From assembly GCA_964646205.1 (NCBI GenBank), contig CAZYAZ010000023.1, positions 5,193 to 69,192 of the forward strand: DNA of 64,000 nt. The letters are read 5' to 3'. The stretch is from UBA8437 sp964646205 (GTDB lineage: Bacteria; Planctomycetota; Planctomycetia; Planctomycetales; Planctomycetaceae). Made by a program: the position numbers and the translations under genes. Below, in pieces: positions 7,900 through 16,703 of this stretch (positions within the stretch are counted from its first letter, which is position 1; every line of letters starts with the position of its first letter). Under the pieces are notes generated by a model. That model was not told the origin of the DNA, made no database searches, and saw nothing but the letters and a program-made list of their open reading frames with translations.

Positions 7900-10383
7900 G
7901 TGCACGATATGGAACGGGAGAGCAACAAAAGTCGCCAGGGCGGTGTTCCCTGGCCGGTTGTAGGAGTGTTGTTGCTGCTCGCGATCGCCGGGGGTGTGGC
8001 AGTTGTTACAGGTGTGTTCGGAGGTGGTCGTCCCGGGCAGGGTGATCTCGGAGACGGTGGGGCGGGGCCGGCAGACGCTGGTGTCGACAATCAGTCGCTG
8101 GCGCTCTCGGACTCCGAGGCCAAGTACCTGCAGGACGCTGAGCACCTCGGTGGATTTGTCCTCGGTGACCTGACGCTTCCGCAGTTGAGTGAAGCAATTC
8201 GTGATGGAAATGCATCGGTGTTGGGCACCTACCTGGCCAAGGGGTTTCGGGCCGAGTTGTTTGCTCCAGAGGGGGGGCAATCGGCATCGCTGGGTGTTGC
8301 AGAGGTGCGGACATGGAAATCGTCACGAGACAAGACCCAGCCGCTGGCCAGCGATGGTTTTGTGAAGGCGGTACTGGGGTGGCGGAACGAATTTCTGACT
8401 CTTGAGTCGACGTCGTTGAAAGTGATGTTGATGCGGCCTGAGACACATGGGGAATTTGAAGGTCCCTGGGTCGGATCGTTGAAACTGCGGATGACAGGTG
8501 TCGTAGCAGACTCGAAAATTTCTGAACGCGAGGTGCGGTTCCGTTGCCGATTGACGTCGCTGACGGAGGATCAGCCCAAACAACGAGGGTGGTTGGCTGA
8601 GTGCGTGGCGTACGAAGCGCGGGTGAGTCTAGCCCGGGAGCACCTGCTGGAACCGATGCAGGACAAAACCGGTATCGACGTGTCCGGGTTGCATGACAAT
8701 TGGAAACGATCCAACAAAAAGAATCTCCCGTTTTTGACCGGCGGAACCTATCTCTCCGACTACGATCGGGATGGGCTGGTTGATGTTCTGATCACCGATT
8801 TGACCGGGCTGGCTCTCTACCACGGTGAGGCCGGAGGCCGGTTTTCCAACGTCACGCTGGCGGCGGGATTGCCTCCGCTTTCGGCTCCCGGAGAGCCACC
8901 TCCACTGGGGGCAGTATTTGCCGACTTCAACAACGATGGTTTTCCGGACCTGTTGTTGGGGGCAAAGTTGTTTCAAAACATGGGAGGCACCCGTTTCCAA
9001 CAGTTGGCCGTCGGACGGGACACGTCACTCAGGTTGCCCCCGACCGCGTCGCAATTTTCTGTAGCCGATTTTGACGGTGACGGGAATATTGACCTGTACG
9101 TGGTTGGTCTGTCGGAAGGGTCGCCCGAGGGGCAGCCGTGGATCGGGCAGGCTCGGGGCAACTATCACCAGTTGTGGAAGAACCGGGGTGACTGGAAGTT
9201 TGAAGAAGTCGCGGTTGCCAGCGGGGTTCGTGGTCGCGGTGGGCCGACTTTTGCGGCCGTCTGGTTCGATGCCAATGGGGACGGATGGCCGGATTTGATG
9301 ACATCGTGCGAGACGGGAAAAAATGACTATCTGATCAACCAGCGGGATGGGACATTCGTCGAGGCGGAATTGCCTGATATTTATGGTGGGTTCTCGATGG
9401 GGATCACCGCTGGGGATATCGACAACGACGGTTGGCCAGACATCTACGTCGCGAACATGTATTCCAAGGCCGGCGAACGGATCGTCGACAATCTTCGTCC
9501 GGGGATTTATTCCGAGGATGTTGATGCCCAGATGCGAGACTTCGTGGCGGGAAATGAGCTGTATCGAGGGCTGGGGAAAGGACGATTCAGCCGGATTGGC
9601 CAGTCGACCGGCGTGGCTGATGTGGGCTGGGCGTACGGGCCCGGACTGGTCGATCTCGACAACGACGGATGGCTCGACCTGTATGCCCCGGTTGGTTTTC
9701 AGAGCGTCACCCCAGAACGCCCGGATGGGTGACGTTGTGTCTGGTTGGCTGTCGTGTCACAGCCATTCAATAGCAGTGCCCAGGTTCCGTGCCTTCGGGA
9801 TCTCGACTCGGACAACGGCGAATTCTGGGTTTCGAATCCATGGAATTTTTCAGCCAGTGGTGAAAACCTCAGTGCCTACGAACGCAATGGTGTGTTTTTG
9901 AACGACCGCCATGGTGGTTTCCATAACATTTCTCACACCAGCGGTGCGGACAATCCCGGGGATGGCCGAAGCGCGGTGTCCTGGGACATCACCGGGGACG
10001 GGATGCCCGAGTTGTTCATCCGGCAGGCCGGAGGTGGCCCGTTGGTGATTTATCACAACCGGTTCCCTCGGCGACATTACCTGCAGTTGAGCCTGCGGGG
10101 CACTCGGAGCAACAGCCTGGGGGTCGGGGCGCGAATTGAATGTGAGGTGGCCGGAAGCGTGGTGCGGAGATCACTTTATCCGGTTGTCAATTTCTTGTCC
10201 CAGTCGCCGGCGCTGGTGCATGTGGGACTGGGTGAGGCCAAGGTGGTGGATCGCATGACGATCCGATGGCCGTCGGGTGAGGTGCAGGTGTTCGAGTCGG
10301 TGCCGGTGGACCGGCACCTGCGGATCACCGAAGGGGCCGGCGACTACCAGACGCTTTCACGCCGTGAACGGCTGACCAAGTAA
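7900..10383 (+). CDS. CRTAC1-type FG-GAP/UnbV protein with in-frame UGA: candidate selenoprotein (827 aa, Sec611)
   Basis: The frame opens at GTG 7900 (AAGGG five bases upstream; ATG 7909 is the alternative), passes a TM anchor (WPVVGVLLLLAIAGGVAVVTG), a roughly 220-residue region and a run of FG-GAP repeats (for example FADFNNDGFPDLLLG, VADFDGDGNIDLYVV, GDIDNDGWPDIYVA). It then reaches a TGA at 9730-9732 in ERPDG-TGA-RCVWLAVVSQ. The same frame continues without any other stop for 650 bases through another FG-GAP unit (WDITGDGMPELFIRQ) and a complete ASPIC/UnbV domain (NSLGVGARIECEV...DRMTIRWPSGE) to the stop at 10383. No frameshift is needed. A hairpin with the layout of a bacterial SECIS follows the UGA. 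If Sec is inserted, the motif is U-R-C. The alternative is a recent nonsense mutation. The product would act outside the cytoplasm, anchored by its N-terminus. Confidence 0.72.
9742..9769 (+). promoter_or_regulatory. Candidate bacterial SECIS element
   Basis: Ten bases after the in-frame TGA (9730-9732), TGGCTGT (9746-9752) pairs perfectly with ACAGCCA (9759-9765) around a six-base loop CGTGTC (9753-9758). After one T-T mismatch, three more pairs (9742-9744 with 9767-9769, including one G-U) extend the stem. The loop begins 20 bases after the UGA and has G as its second base. As I recall the bacterial SECIS model, the apical loop lies about 16-37 bases after UGA and carries a G in its first two positions, so this fits. 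SelB would bind the loop to deliver Sec-tRNA. No sel gene is in the window. Confidence 0.65.
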
Positions 10384-10386
10384 AGG

Positions 10387-11343
10387 TCACTCGGGTGAGG
10401 GGGCTGGTTGCGGCACTGTGGTTTGGCTGCAGGCGTTGCCAAGCAACAGGCTGAGTGCCGCACCGCCAAAGAGGTACCAGAACAGGAAACTGTAGATATG
10501 CCCCGGCATGCCGAATTCGAAAAGGTCGTCAATAAATATCGCTTGAGAAATGGGGGCGTACAGCACGCTGCCAATGAGTGCTCCGACGACTGCTGAGACA
10601 GCGAAATTCAGCGTGGTGTCCTTGTTGGCGGTTTTTGCGACTGGCCATGCGATCAAGCCCACGGCGAGTGTGAGCCAAGCGACGAACTGCGGCACCATCT
10701 GGGCCACAATCGGGTCAAGATCTGTCCTGGGAGCCAACGCTTCGCCAACACGGGCATGCAGTCCGCCGCCTAAAAATCCCGCGGCAGCGGCGAGGATACA
10801 CATGGCGGTCATGTTGCCGAGGATCGCTTTCAGGGATCGACGACGAATCCCTTCGGCCAATCCGAGAATTGCACCAAGCGGAATGCCAAGCAGTAGGAAG
10901 TAGACCGCTGCACGGTTGCGACGGGGGACCATACCCAGTTTCTTGCGTTCCTCGGCAAGCCGCATCTTCGCCATTTCCTGGTTTGGATTTGGACTGGTTG
11001 ATGCGGAGTTCCCTCCTCCATCGGCCGAGGCGAGGACGTTGAATGAAGAATGCCTGGGAGGGATACCCATGACGTTGATCAGGTGCTCGAGGCCATACAG
11101 TGAGATGTCCAGGTCCTTGACAGTTCCGGATGGGACCAGTGGGTCGGCCTTGATTATGAAATTGGTTTGCAGTTTCCAGGCAACTGCCGAACCGATGAGG
11201 CCGAGCACCAAAAACAATATCAAGGCCGCCAGGCGATTGGTGCCTTGGGGCGCAGTTGGAGGGACTGCGGGGTGTTGTGGTGGCTGTGACCCCGAGGCCG
11301 GGTCGGATTCCATCTCCACATTTTCATCGTTTGGCGAAGTCAT
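10387..11343 (-). CDS. Polytopic membrane protein, unknown function
   Basis: This 318-residue protein has a Pro/Gln-rich cytoplasmic N-terminus, a first TM (LAALILFLVLGLIGSAVAW), a roughly 90-residue loop containing EEMAKMRLAEERKKLG-type charged sequence, then about five TMs (AAVYFLLLGIPLGAILGL, LGNMTAMCILAAAAGFLGG, FVAWLTLAVGLIAWPVA, FAVSAVVGALIGSVLY, YSFLFWYLFGGAALSLLLG). No enzymatic motif was recognised. I use ATG 11343 rather than the in-frame TTG at 11391; neither has a strong ribosome site. It ends 3 bases from the stop of the convergent selenoprotein candidate and lies about 100 bases downstream of the TPR gene, so it may be the last gene of that unit. Confidence 0.75.
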   Translation of the reverse strand: MTSPNDENVEMESDPASGSQPPQHPAVPPTAPQGTNRLAALILFLVLGLIGSAVAWKLQTNFIIKADPLVPSGTVKDLDISLYGLEHLINVMGIPPRHSSFNVLASADGGGNSASTSPNPNQEMAKMRLAEERKKLGMVPRRNRAAVYFLLLGIPLGAILGLAEGIRRRSLKAILGNMTAMCILAAAAGFLGGGLHARVGEALAPRTDLDPIVAQMVPQFVAWLTLAVGLIAWPVAKTANKDTTLNFAVSAVVGALIGSVLYAPISQAIFIDDLFEFGMPGHIYSFLFWYLFGGAALSLLLGNACSQTTVPQPAPSPE

Positions 11344-11444
11344 CGTCGGCCCAGATTGTGAGAAGGATTGTGATCTCAAGCGCCTGGCCAAAACGTTTCG
11401 GTTGAATCTGCAGGTGCCCGTTTGAGTCTAACACACCCGGAGAG

Positions 11445-12650
11445 TTAACGGGGCACAGGCCTCGGCGTGCCTTGCGGTTGCGGGAGTCGCCTGCAGGCCG
11501 CAGCGGCCTGTGTCCACATCCTGGAAAGGTCATGTTTTCCGAGTGCTTTGCAGAGTTCGGCCAATCTGTCGCGGACCTCAGCGTCGTCGGGAACGCGATT
11601 GGCCTGGAGGTTTTTTTCAGTCAGTTCCTGTTTCAGTTGCCGCGATTTGTCGTGTCGAGCCATTTCGCTCTCGTACTTGTCCGGCTCTCCCAATCGCTGC
11701 CAGGCTTGTGCGAGTTGATAACGACAAGCGGTGTCGTGGGGGTCGGTGGCGAGAATCCTCTGCAACGGTGCAACGATCGCCGCGGTTTGTTTTTCATCGA
11801 CGGCCATGTCGACTTGTAGCAGGACGGCAACTCGTTCGTGGGCGTCCAGTTTCAAAGCCTGGGTCAGCAGTTTTCGGGCCAGGGGCTCGTTTCCCAGGCC
11901 GCGGTGACAGTCAGCCTTGAGAGCCAGAACCAGGGCGTGGTCTGGGTCAGCTGTCGCGAGCGTCTCCAGGGCTGCCGGGTAGTTGTTTTGTCCTATCAGG
12001 GAACGTGCGAGGTTTCTGAGCACCTCCTGGTGAACGCTTTCAGGAGTGGAACTGGGGCGTTGAAGTGTGAGTGCCTTTTTGTAGTTTTCGACGGCAACCT
12101 GGAAATCTTCGAAATCGAAAGCCATGTGCCCAATCAAAGCGTGAGCAAGATAGTTGTCGGGTTCCAGTTTGATCAGTTCCTGGAGATGCGACACGGCGGT
12201 GTCGAAAGCTCCCAGGTTGTAAAAGATCTGCCCGAGCCAGCGGTGTGCGTCAGCCGAACCGGGGTTGTCCTTGAGCAGTTCCTGGAACTGAGAGGCCGCC
12301 AATGGAAGTTGATCGAGAAGAAAAAAACATTCGCCAATCAATTCGAGAGCGGGTTCCTTGAGGGGACCAACCGGTTCTATTGTCTCAAGCGATCGCAGGG
12401 CATCAGAAGGATGCCCGCGTTGCAGTTGGTAACCGCCTCTCAGCAAGGCCACGTGGGGTTCGTAGCCGGGGTGAGTTTCGAGCGTCGTTATTCCGTGGAG
12501 TGTCGCGGCAAGGTTGCCCCTGTCGAGTTCTGCGAGGCTGTCGCGGAAAACCTGGTTGGGATCTTCTCTTGATACAAACCAGCCAAAAGCACCCGCGGCA
12601 ACAAGCGTGAGGACCGCCAGCATCAGTAGTCGGTGGCGGGAGGACTTCAC
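11445..12650 (-). CDS. Membrane-anchored TPR protein
   Basis: After an N-terminal signal anchor (LLMLAVLTLVAAGAFGWFV), nearly all of the 401 residues are tetratricopeptide helices, for example HRWLGQIFYNLGAFDTAVSHL and AHALIGHMAFDFEDFQVAVENY. It is probably a periplasmic scaffold, with no enzymatic motif. Its ATG overlaps the stop of the upstream haem-motif FG-GAP gene by four bases (ATGA), so the two are translated together and the products may act together. A TPR protein beside an FG-GAP protein recurs at 16704-20896 in this window. Confidence 0.85.
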   Translation of the reverse strand: MKSSRHRLLMLAVLTLVAAGAFGWFVSREDPNQVFRDSLAELDRGNLAATLHGITTLETHPGYEPHVALLRGGYQLQRGHPSDALRSLETIEPVGPLKEPALELIGECFFLLDQLPLAASQFQELLKDNPGSADAHRWLGQIFYNLGAFDTAVSHLQELIKLEPDNYLAHALIGHMAFDFEDFQVAVENYKKALTLQRPSSTPESVHQEVLRNLARSLIGQNNYPAALETLATADPDHALVLALKADCHRGLGNEPLARKLLTQALKLDAHERVAVLLQVDMAVDEKQTAAIVAPLQRILATDPHDTACRYQLAQAWQRLGEPDKYESEMARHDKSRQLKQELTEKNLQANRVPDDAEVRDRLAELCKALGKHDLSRMWTQAAAACRRLPQPQGTPRPVPR

Positions 12651-14272
12651 TTGGGATCACCCGTTGAGTTGATCCAGATGTCGACTGGTGAGGTGGAGGC
12701 GGAACTGGTGTTGTTTCCCACCGCGATGTCAATGTCGCCATCGTCGTCGACGTCTCCGAGGGACAGTGTGGGATGATTGCAGAGATGAGATTCCAGAGTG
12801 TGGGGGGTGAAGGATCCGGTGGCGGTTTGTTCAATCCACATCAGCGAAGGGACTTTCAGGCTGGCGAGCAATTCGCTTCGGGAGGTGCCCTTCAATTCGC
12901 CAACAAAGCCGCAGGCAATGACGTCGAGGTCTCCGTCATTGTCGATGTCGGCGGCCTCAGCCCGGTGCACACCATAAAGCCTGGCAAGTTGATGCGAGAC
13001 AAATGGCGAGGAATCGCCAGTGTTTTCAAGCCAGCGGATGCCGTGATCGGGTTTGAGGAGTGCATCATCCATGGTGTCGCCGTTGGTCATCAGCACATCG
13101 GTGTCGCCGTCTCCGTCCAGATCGATCAACTGGATGCCCGAGGAACCCCAGCAGGGATGAGGGGCCTGGAAAAGTGTGCGAGCTTTGAATCTCAGGTTGC
13201 CAGAACCCATAAAGGCCACAACGGATTCGTGCTCCTGGGCAATCAGAGAGACAAAATCGAGATGACCATCGTTGTTGAGGTCCAGGGGGGCGACGTGGAT
13301 GGTTCCGTGCCGTTGGTCGATCTGGCGGTGGATGTAGGCTTGAGATGACGGAAGGCCTGGACGGTCGGAACGTTCCAAGACAAGCAGCGTGCCGGTCGTC
13401 CTCCAACCAAATGCGCCAACAACCAGGTCGAGGTCACCATCCCCGTCAAAATCGGCTGGGCGAACATCCGAGACTCTTGGAAGATCGGTGGCGAGGTCAA
13501 CAGCGGAGAATGTTCGGCCGGGTTCCTGCCGAAGCCATGTCACTTTGCCCAGGTTGTGATCGATGGCGCCAAAAGAGCCGAGATCAGCGACGAGAAGATC
13601 GCGGAGGCCATCACCGTCCAGGTCGACGACGTGGCAATGAGCCGGGTGACCGACCCGTGCAAGAACAGCCATCTCGCCGGTCCAGTCCGGCGTGGTGTGA
13701 CCCAACAGGATCAGGCCGTTGGCCATATCACAGGACAAAATTTCGTTCAGGCCCTCACGGCTATCACCCAGGAGATTCACAATCTGGACGTTGGAAACGA
13801 CGACGGGATCGGCGGTTTTTGCAACGGTCCCCATGTGCTTGACGCGAAAGGCCGGTGGCCGGGTTGTCACCTGGTCGTTGAGGGCTGGGCGCGTGAGAGT
13901 TTCCGGGGCACGTGCTTCATACCAACGAACAACTTCTTCGGTGTTGACGATGCCGCGTATTTTTGACCCGTACCCTTTGAAGGTGGCCATTTGACCAATT
14001 CGGGTCCGCCATTCGGAGCGTGGGAGGATCGACGGGTCCGGGTAGGTGTGGCACTGGGAACAGAGTGCTTTGACTGTCGTGTCGGTAACCGGCGTGCGTG
14101 CGGTCGAAGGACTCCTGGGGCCTGGTCGAGTTGTCGAGTCGGTTGAGCCATCCAATTTGAGGGCAAACGTGAGACCCACAATGCCGGCGATCGAAAGCAA
14201 AATGAACAGCACGGAGCGTCCGCGAGACCGTGGCTGCTGCGTGCAGGTCGTGGCGTCCGGCCCAGGATGCAT
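12647..14272 (-). CDS. FG-GAP/VCBS repeat protein with one c-type haem motif
   Basis: The protein has a short N-terminus, a TM anchor (SVLFILLSIAGIVGLTFAL) and then a single CSQCH haem-binding motif (about residues 71-75 from ATG 14272) in a cytochrome-like context (CHTYPDPSILPRSEW). About 400 residues of FG-GAP/VCBS repeats follow: VVDLDGDGLRDLLVADLG, PADFDGDGDLDLVVGAF, LIDLDGDGDTDVLMTNGD and AADIDNDGDLDVIACG. Each carries the DxDxDGxxD calcium-loop pattern. It lacks the UnbV end of the CRTAC1 proteins nearby. ATG 14272 is used; a TTG six bases earlier is in frame. It overlaps the downstream TPR gene by four bases. The combination suggests a periplasmic, possibly electron-transferring beta-propeller protein, which is inference. 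Confidence 0.85.
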   Translation of the reverse strand: MHPGPDATTCTQQPRSRGRSVLFILLSIAGIVGLTFALKLDGSTDSTTRPGPRSPSTARTPVTDTTVKALCSQCHTYPDPSILPRSEWRTRIGQMATFKGYGSKIRGIVNTEEVVRWYEARAPETLTRPALNDQVTTRPPAFRVKHMGTVAKTADPVVVSNVQIVNLLGDSREGLNEILSCDMANGLILLGHTTPDWTGEMAVLARVGHPAHCHVVDLDGDGLRDLLVADLGSFGAIDHNLGKVTWLRQEPGRTFSAVDLATDLPRVSDVRPADFDGDGDLDLVVGAFGWRTTGTLLVLERSDRPGLPSSQAYIHRQIDQRHGTIHVAPLDLNNDGHLDFVSLIAQEHESVVAFMGSGNLRFKARTLFQAPHPCWGSSGIQLIDLDGDGDTDVLMTNGDTMDDALLKPDHGIRWLENTGDSSPFVSHQLARLYGVHRAEAADIDNDGDLDVIACGFVGELKGTSRSELLASLKVPSLMWIEQTATGSFTPHTLESHLCNHPTLSLGDVDDDGDIDIAVGNNTSSASTSPVDIWINSTGDPK

Positions 14273-14358
14273 GGTCAAGGAAATCCGGTGTGTTCGACAG
14301 AAGTGAAGGGGACTTCAGGGTGCGGAGAGCCAGGACGCTCTATCCGATGATAAAAAAA

Positions 14359-14395
14359 GACTCCGCTCGGACGCTAGACTTGTCCGAGCGGAGTC
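14359..14395 (-). terminator. Intrinsic terminator, 14-bp perfect stem
   Basis: GACTCCGCTCGGAC (14359-14372) pairs perfectly with GTCCGAGCGGAGTC (14382-14395) around a nine-base loop. On the minus strand it is followed by seven T (14352-14358). It lies 30 bases after the stop of the small lipoprotein gene and so ends that transcript before the haem FG-GAP gene begins. Confidence 0.92.
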
Positions 14396-14425
14396 AAAGT
14401 TTTCAGTCGCAGAACTCCGGTGAGG

Positions 14426-14968
14426 TTAGTCCGTGAGTTCGACCTTGAAGTCGTTTGAGTCGGGGCCTTGGACGGTGAATGCGATGCCAGAGGTTTCATG
14501 GCTGGCATATTTTACGGGCAGTGAGTTTGGAGTTTCCAGGGCTTGACCGTCCTTGCCGGACATCTGTTGGAGGTATCCGGCCACGGGGTCCTGGGCCTGA
14601 AGGCCGCCTCCACTGGCCGCGTTACCGGTCCCACCGGCTGCCAGTGACGGGTCGTTCATTCCTTTGGCGATTTTTTGTTCGGCCGCCTTGGCGACACTCA
14701 CCTTGTAAGCTCCCGCGAGGGCTCCGTCGTCAGTGGAAAAGGTGCCAATGGCAGCACGCCCAGAGGCGTCGGTTCTGCCCTGGCATGTCCGAGCACCCTC
14801 GCCAGCTGAATGGAAGGTGACCTGGGCGCCTTCCACCGGTGCACCCTTGTAGGTGACGGTGAGGGAGACAGGGATGCAGGCCTCGCTTGCGCCGGGGTCG
14901 CTGCAGCCAGATGTCATCACCGAAAGTCCGAGAAGGAAGCAAACGGCTGTGAGTGAGAGTGTTCGCAT
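14426..14968 (-). CDS. Small lipoprotein with transthyretin/Ig-like fold (carboxypeptidase regulatory-like)
   Basis: The start at ATG 14968 gives a lipoprotein signal (LTAVCFLLGLSVMTSGC) and a 180-residue product. The mature part begins as the beta-sandwich seen in many planctomycete lipoproteins: VSLTVTYKGAPVEGAQVTF followed by GRTDASGRAAIGTF and GAYKVSVAKA. A flexible Gly/Ala segment and an end strand (FTVQGPDSNDFKVEL) follow. These proteins are regularly found just downstream of DUF1559 genes, as here, and are thought to work with them at the cell surface; no activity is known. A longer reading upstream of 14968 lacks a signal peptide and runs back towards the DUF1559 terminator, so I reject it. 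Confidence 0.85.
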   Translation of the reverse strand: MRTLSLTAVCFLLGLSVMTSGCSDPGASEACIPVSLTVTYKGAPVEGAQVTFHSAGEGARTCQGRTDASGRAAIGTFSTDDGALAGAYKVSVAKAAEQKIAKGMNDPSLAAGGTGNAASGGGLQAQDPVAGYLQQMSGKDGQALETPNSLPVKYASHETSGIAFTVQGPDSNDFKVELTD

Positions 14969-15126
14969 GATTTGCCGGGTCCTACTGTGGAGAGGTGAGG
15001 TCTGAAGTTTGAGATGTTTGGCGTCGGGTTCCAATTCCCTGATTCCGAGACTTTCGGCTCGAAATTGTCCGGTGCGTGGTGAATACACCATTGGTTTCGA
15101 CGGAACGGTTGTTGTTTACCTAAAAA

Positions 15127-15154
15127 ACGACCCCGCCGCAATGGACGGGGTCGT
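15127..15154 (-). terminator. Intrinsic terminator after the DUF1559 gene
   Basis: ACGACCCCG (15127-15135) pairs with CGGGGTCGT (15146-15154) around a ten-base loop. On the minus strand a T run (15122-15127) follows. It sits 55 bases past the DUF1559 stop and would end or attenuate that transcript before the lipoprotein gene. Confidence 0.85.
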
Positions 15155-15209
15155 CTTTCGAATTCATGGGTTCCGTACTTCGGGAGTACGGCCGGGGTGA
15201 GGTCGCGGC

Positions 15210-16277
15210 TTAGAAGTCGCCGACAACGCCCGGGACGCCACCCTGGGTCGGATCCTCGAGAGGATCGGGAACTCGGTTGACGTGCCAGCCGATTCCCTTG
15301 TCCGCTCGATCTCCCAACCGCTGGTACGTGCGGTAGTTGATCGAGTCGTTGAGCATCCGAACACGACCGTCGACGAACAAGAAGTGCGCCCCATTTTCGT
15401 GCTTACTCTTGAAGCCCTGGCTGGTCTGCCAGTTTCGCCAGTGGTTGCAACCACCCGGGACAACGTCCCAGCCTGGCTCATAGACGCACTTGATCGGGAA
15501 GTTGATCGGTGCAGTCGTGGCCATCCATGGAGCATTCCAGTGGTACCAGCCGTTTCTGGCGTGATCGCCGCACTGCGGCAACGCTTCGCCCATAAGAATC
15601 GTCTGGGAGGTACCGTCCGAGGAGTTGATGGCACTCAGTCGGGCAGCCCAGTTGGCTCGAGTGAAAATACCCGAGGCAAAGTTGGCGTTCGCCGTATTAC
15701 CGTGACCGCCACGACCACTGAGGAAGTTGTTGCCCGGATAGGCACGGCACCAGCCGCTCAGCGAGTTCATTCGCTGGTTGCCCATACTTCCCATGTAGTT
15801 GGTGCGTGCGCGATCGCCACTGTTGCTCATCTTCGGCGACCCATCGCTGGGGCACAGGAATGTGGGGACCACGTAGGAGCGGAATTTCTTACCCCATCGA
15901 GGCTGGTTGTCAACTCGTGGGAGCCAACTGTGATCGGCACGACGGTTTCGGAAATCGATTCGACTGTAAAGCGGTTGCTGGTCAACAAACGGAAGGAGGT
16001 GCACCAGGTGTGAACCCTTTTCCTGGGCCCACCAGGTATGACCCTGTGCCCAGTGAACAGCAAAAATCGTAACGGGAAACATCCCGAACGTGTCATGGTA
16101 GTTGTGCATAGCAACGCCCAGTTGCTTCAAGTTGTTTTTGCACTGGGCACGCCGTGCCGCTTCGCGAGCCTGCTGGACCGCAGGCAGCAACAACGCGATC
16201 AAAATGGCTATGATGGCGATCACAACCAGCAGTTCGATCAACGTGAAGGCTCGTTTTCGACTTCTTTGTTTAGCCAT
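15210..16277 (-). CDS. DUF1559 domain protein with prepilin-type N-terminus
   Basis: This 355-residue member of the large planctomycete DUF1559 family begins with a basic leader and the prepilin methylation segment AFTLIELLVVIAIIAIL, followed by LLPAVQQAREAARR. The body has LKQLGVAMHNYHDTFGMFP and the C-terminal H-x9-DG signature (ENGAHFLFVDGRVRML). Such proteins are presumed to be processed by a type IV-type prepilin peptidase and assembled at or outside the inner membrane; the specific role is unknown. GAGGAAGG precedes the ATG by a normal spacing. A strong terminator follows and the TTR-like lipoprotein is the next gene. Its own promoter is probably in the 426-base gap upstream. Confidence 0.95.
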   Translation of the reverse strand: MAKQRSRKRAFTLIELLVVIAIIAILIALLLPAVQQAREAARRAQCKNNLKQLGVAMHNYHDTFGMFPVTIFAVHWAQGHTWWAQEKGSHLVHLLPFVDQQPLYSRIDFRNRRADHSWLPRVDNQPRWGKKFRSYVVPTFLCPSDGSPKMSNSGDRARTNYMGSMGNQRMNSLSGWCRAYPGNNFLSGRGGHGNTANANFASGIFTRANWAARLSAINSSDGTSQTILMGEALPQCGDHARNGWYHWNAPWMATTAPINFPIKCVYEPGWDVVPGGCNHWRNWQTSQGFKSKHENGAHFLFVDGRVRMLNDSINYRTYQRLGDRADKGIGWHVNRVPDPLEDPTQGGVPGVVGDF

Positions 16278-16703
16278 GCCTTCCTCTTTTCTGTTACCAC
16301 ACTATGAATTCGAAAATGACGTATCGTAAGGAAAACCGCGGTCGTCGTTCATCAAGCCATTTGGGACGTAAAAATATATGAGTCCATTCAGTAACGACGC
16401 GAAATTCCAAAAGTTCAAACAGATTTCATCCAACAGACAAGCTCTTTAGAGCAAGTCTAGCACAAGTTAGTGCATTTATGCCAACGATTCTTTTCAAAGG
16501 CATCGGGGTCAGTGGACACAAATCTAACGGATAAGTCAACGTGGAAGCCCGTTTTTCGGAAAAAATCCGATATTCCTCGACGAGTCTGCTTCCGGGGGTC
16601 ACGGGGGAATGGTTCAATCTAAGGTCTTTCCAGCACGCCTCGATTTTGGGACGTAGAATTTCGAAGTGATCCGTATGTTTGGCAGTTGGCAGGAGTAGGG
16701 ACG
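16278..16703. other. Intergenic region between divergent DUF1559 and TPR genes
   Basis: These 426 bases separate two divergently transcribed genes and must hold both promoters. The sequence is more AT-rich than its surroundings, especially 16280-16440. A short palindrome GCTCTTTAGAGC lies at 16441-16452. I find no convincing -35/-10 pair, no RNA gene and no credible reading frame; the frames that exist here run back into the TPR gene antisense. Confidence 0.6.

Noticed and set aside
9700..9790. A frameshift as the cause of the interruption
   Set aside because: Both halves are in the same frame and homologous sequence continues on both sides of the TGA, so only the stop codon itself interrupts.
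9733..10383. Treating the downstream half of the FG-GAP gene as a separate gene starting at TTG 9745
   Set aside because: It lacks a ribosome site and a signal peptide, begins mid-domain and is exactly in frame with the upstream half.
16441..16452. Palindrome GCTCTTTAGAGC upstream of the DUF1559 gene
   Set aside because: A single short palindrome with no second copy and no known operator match.
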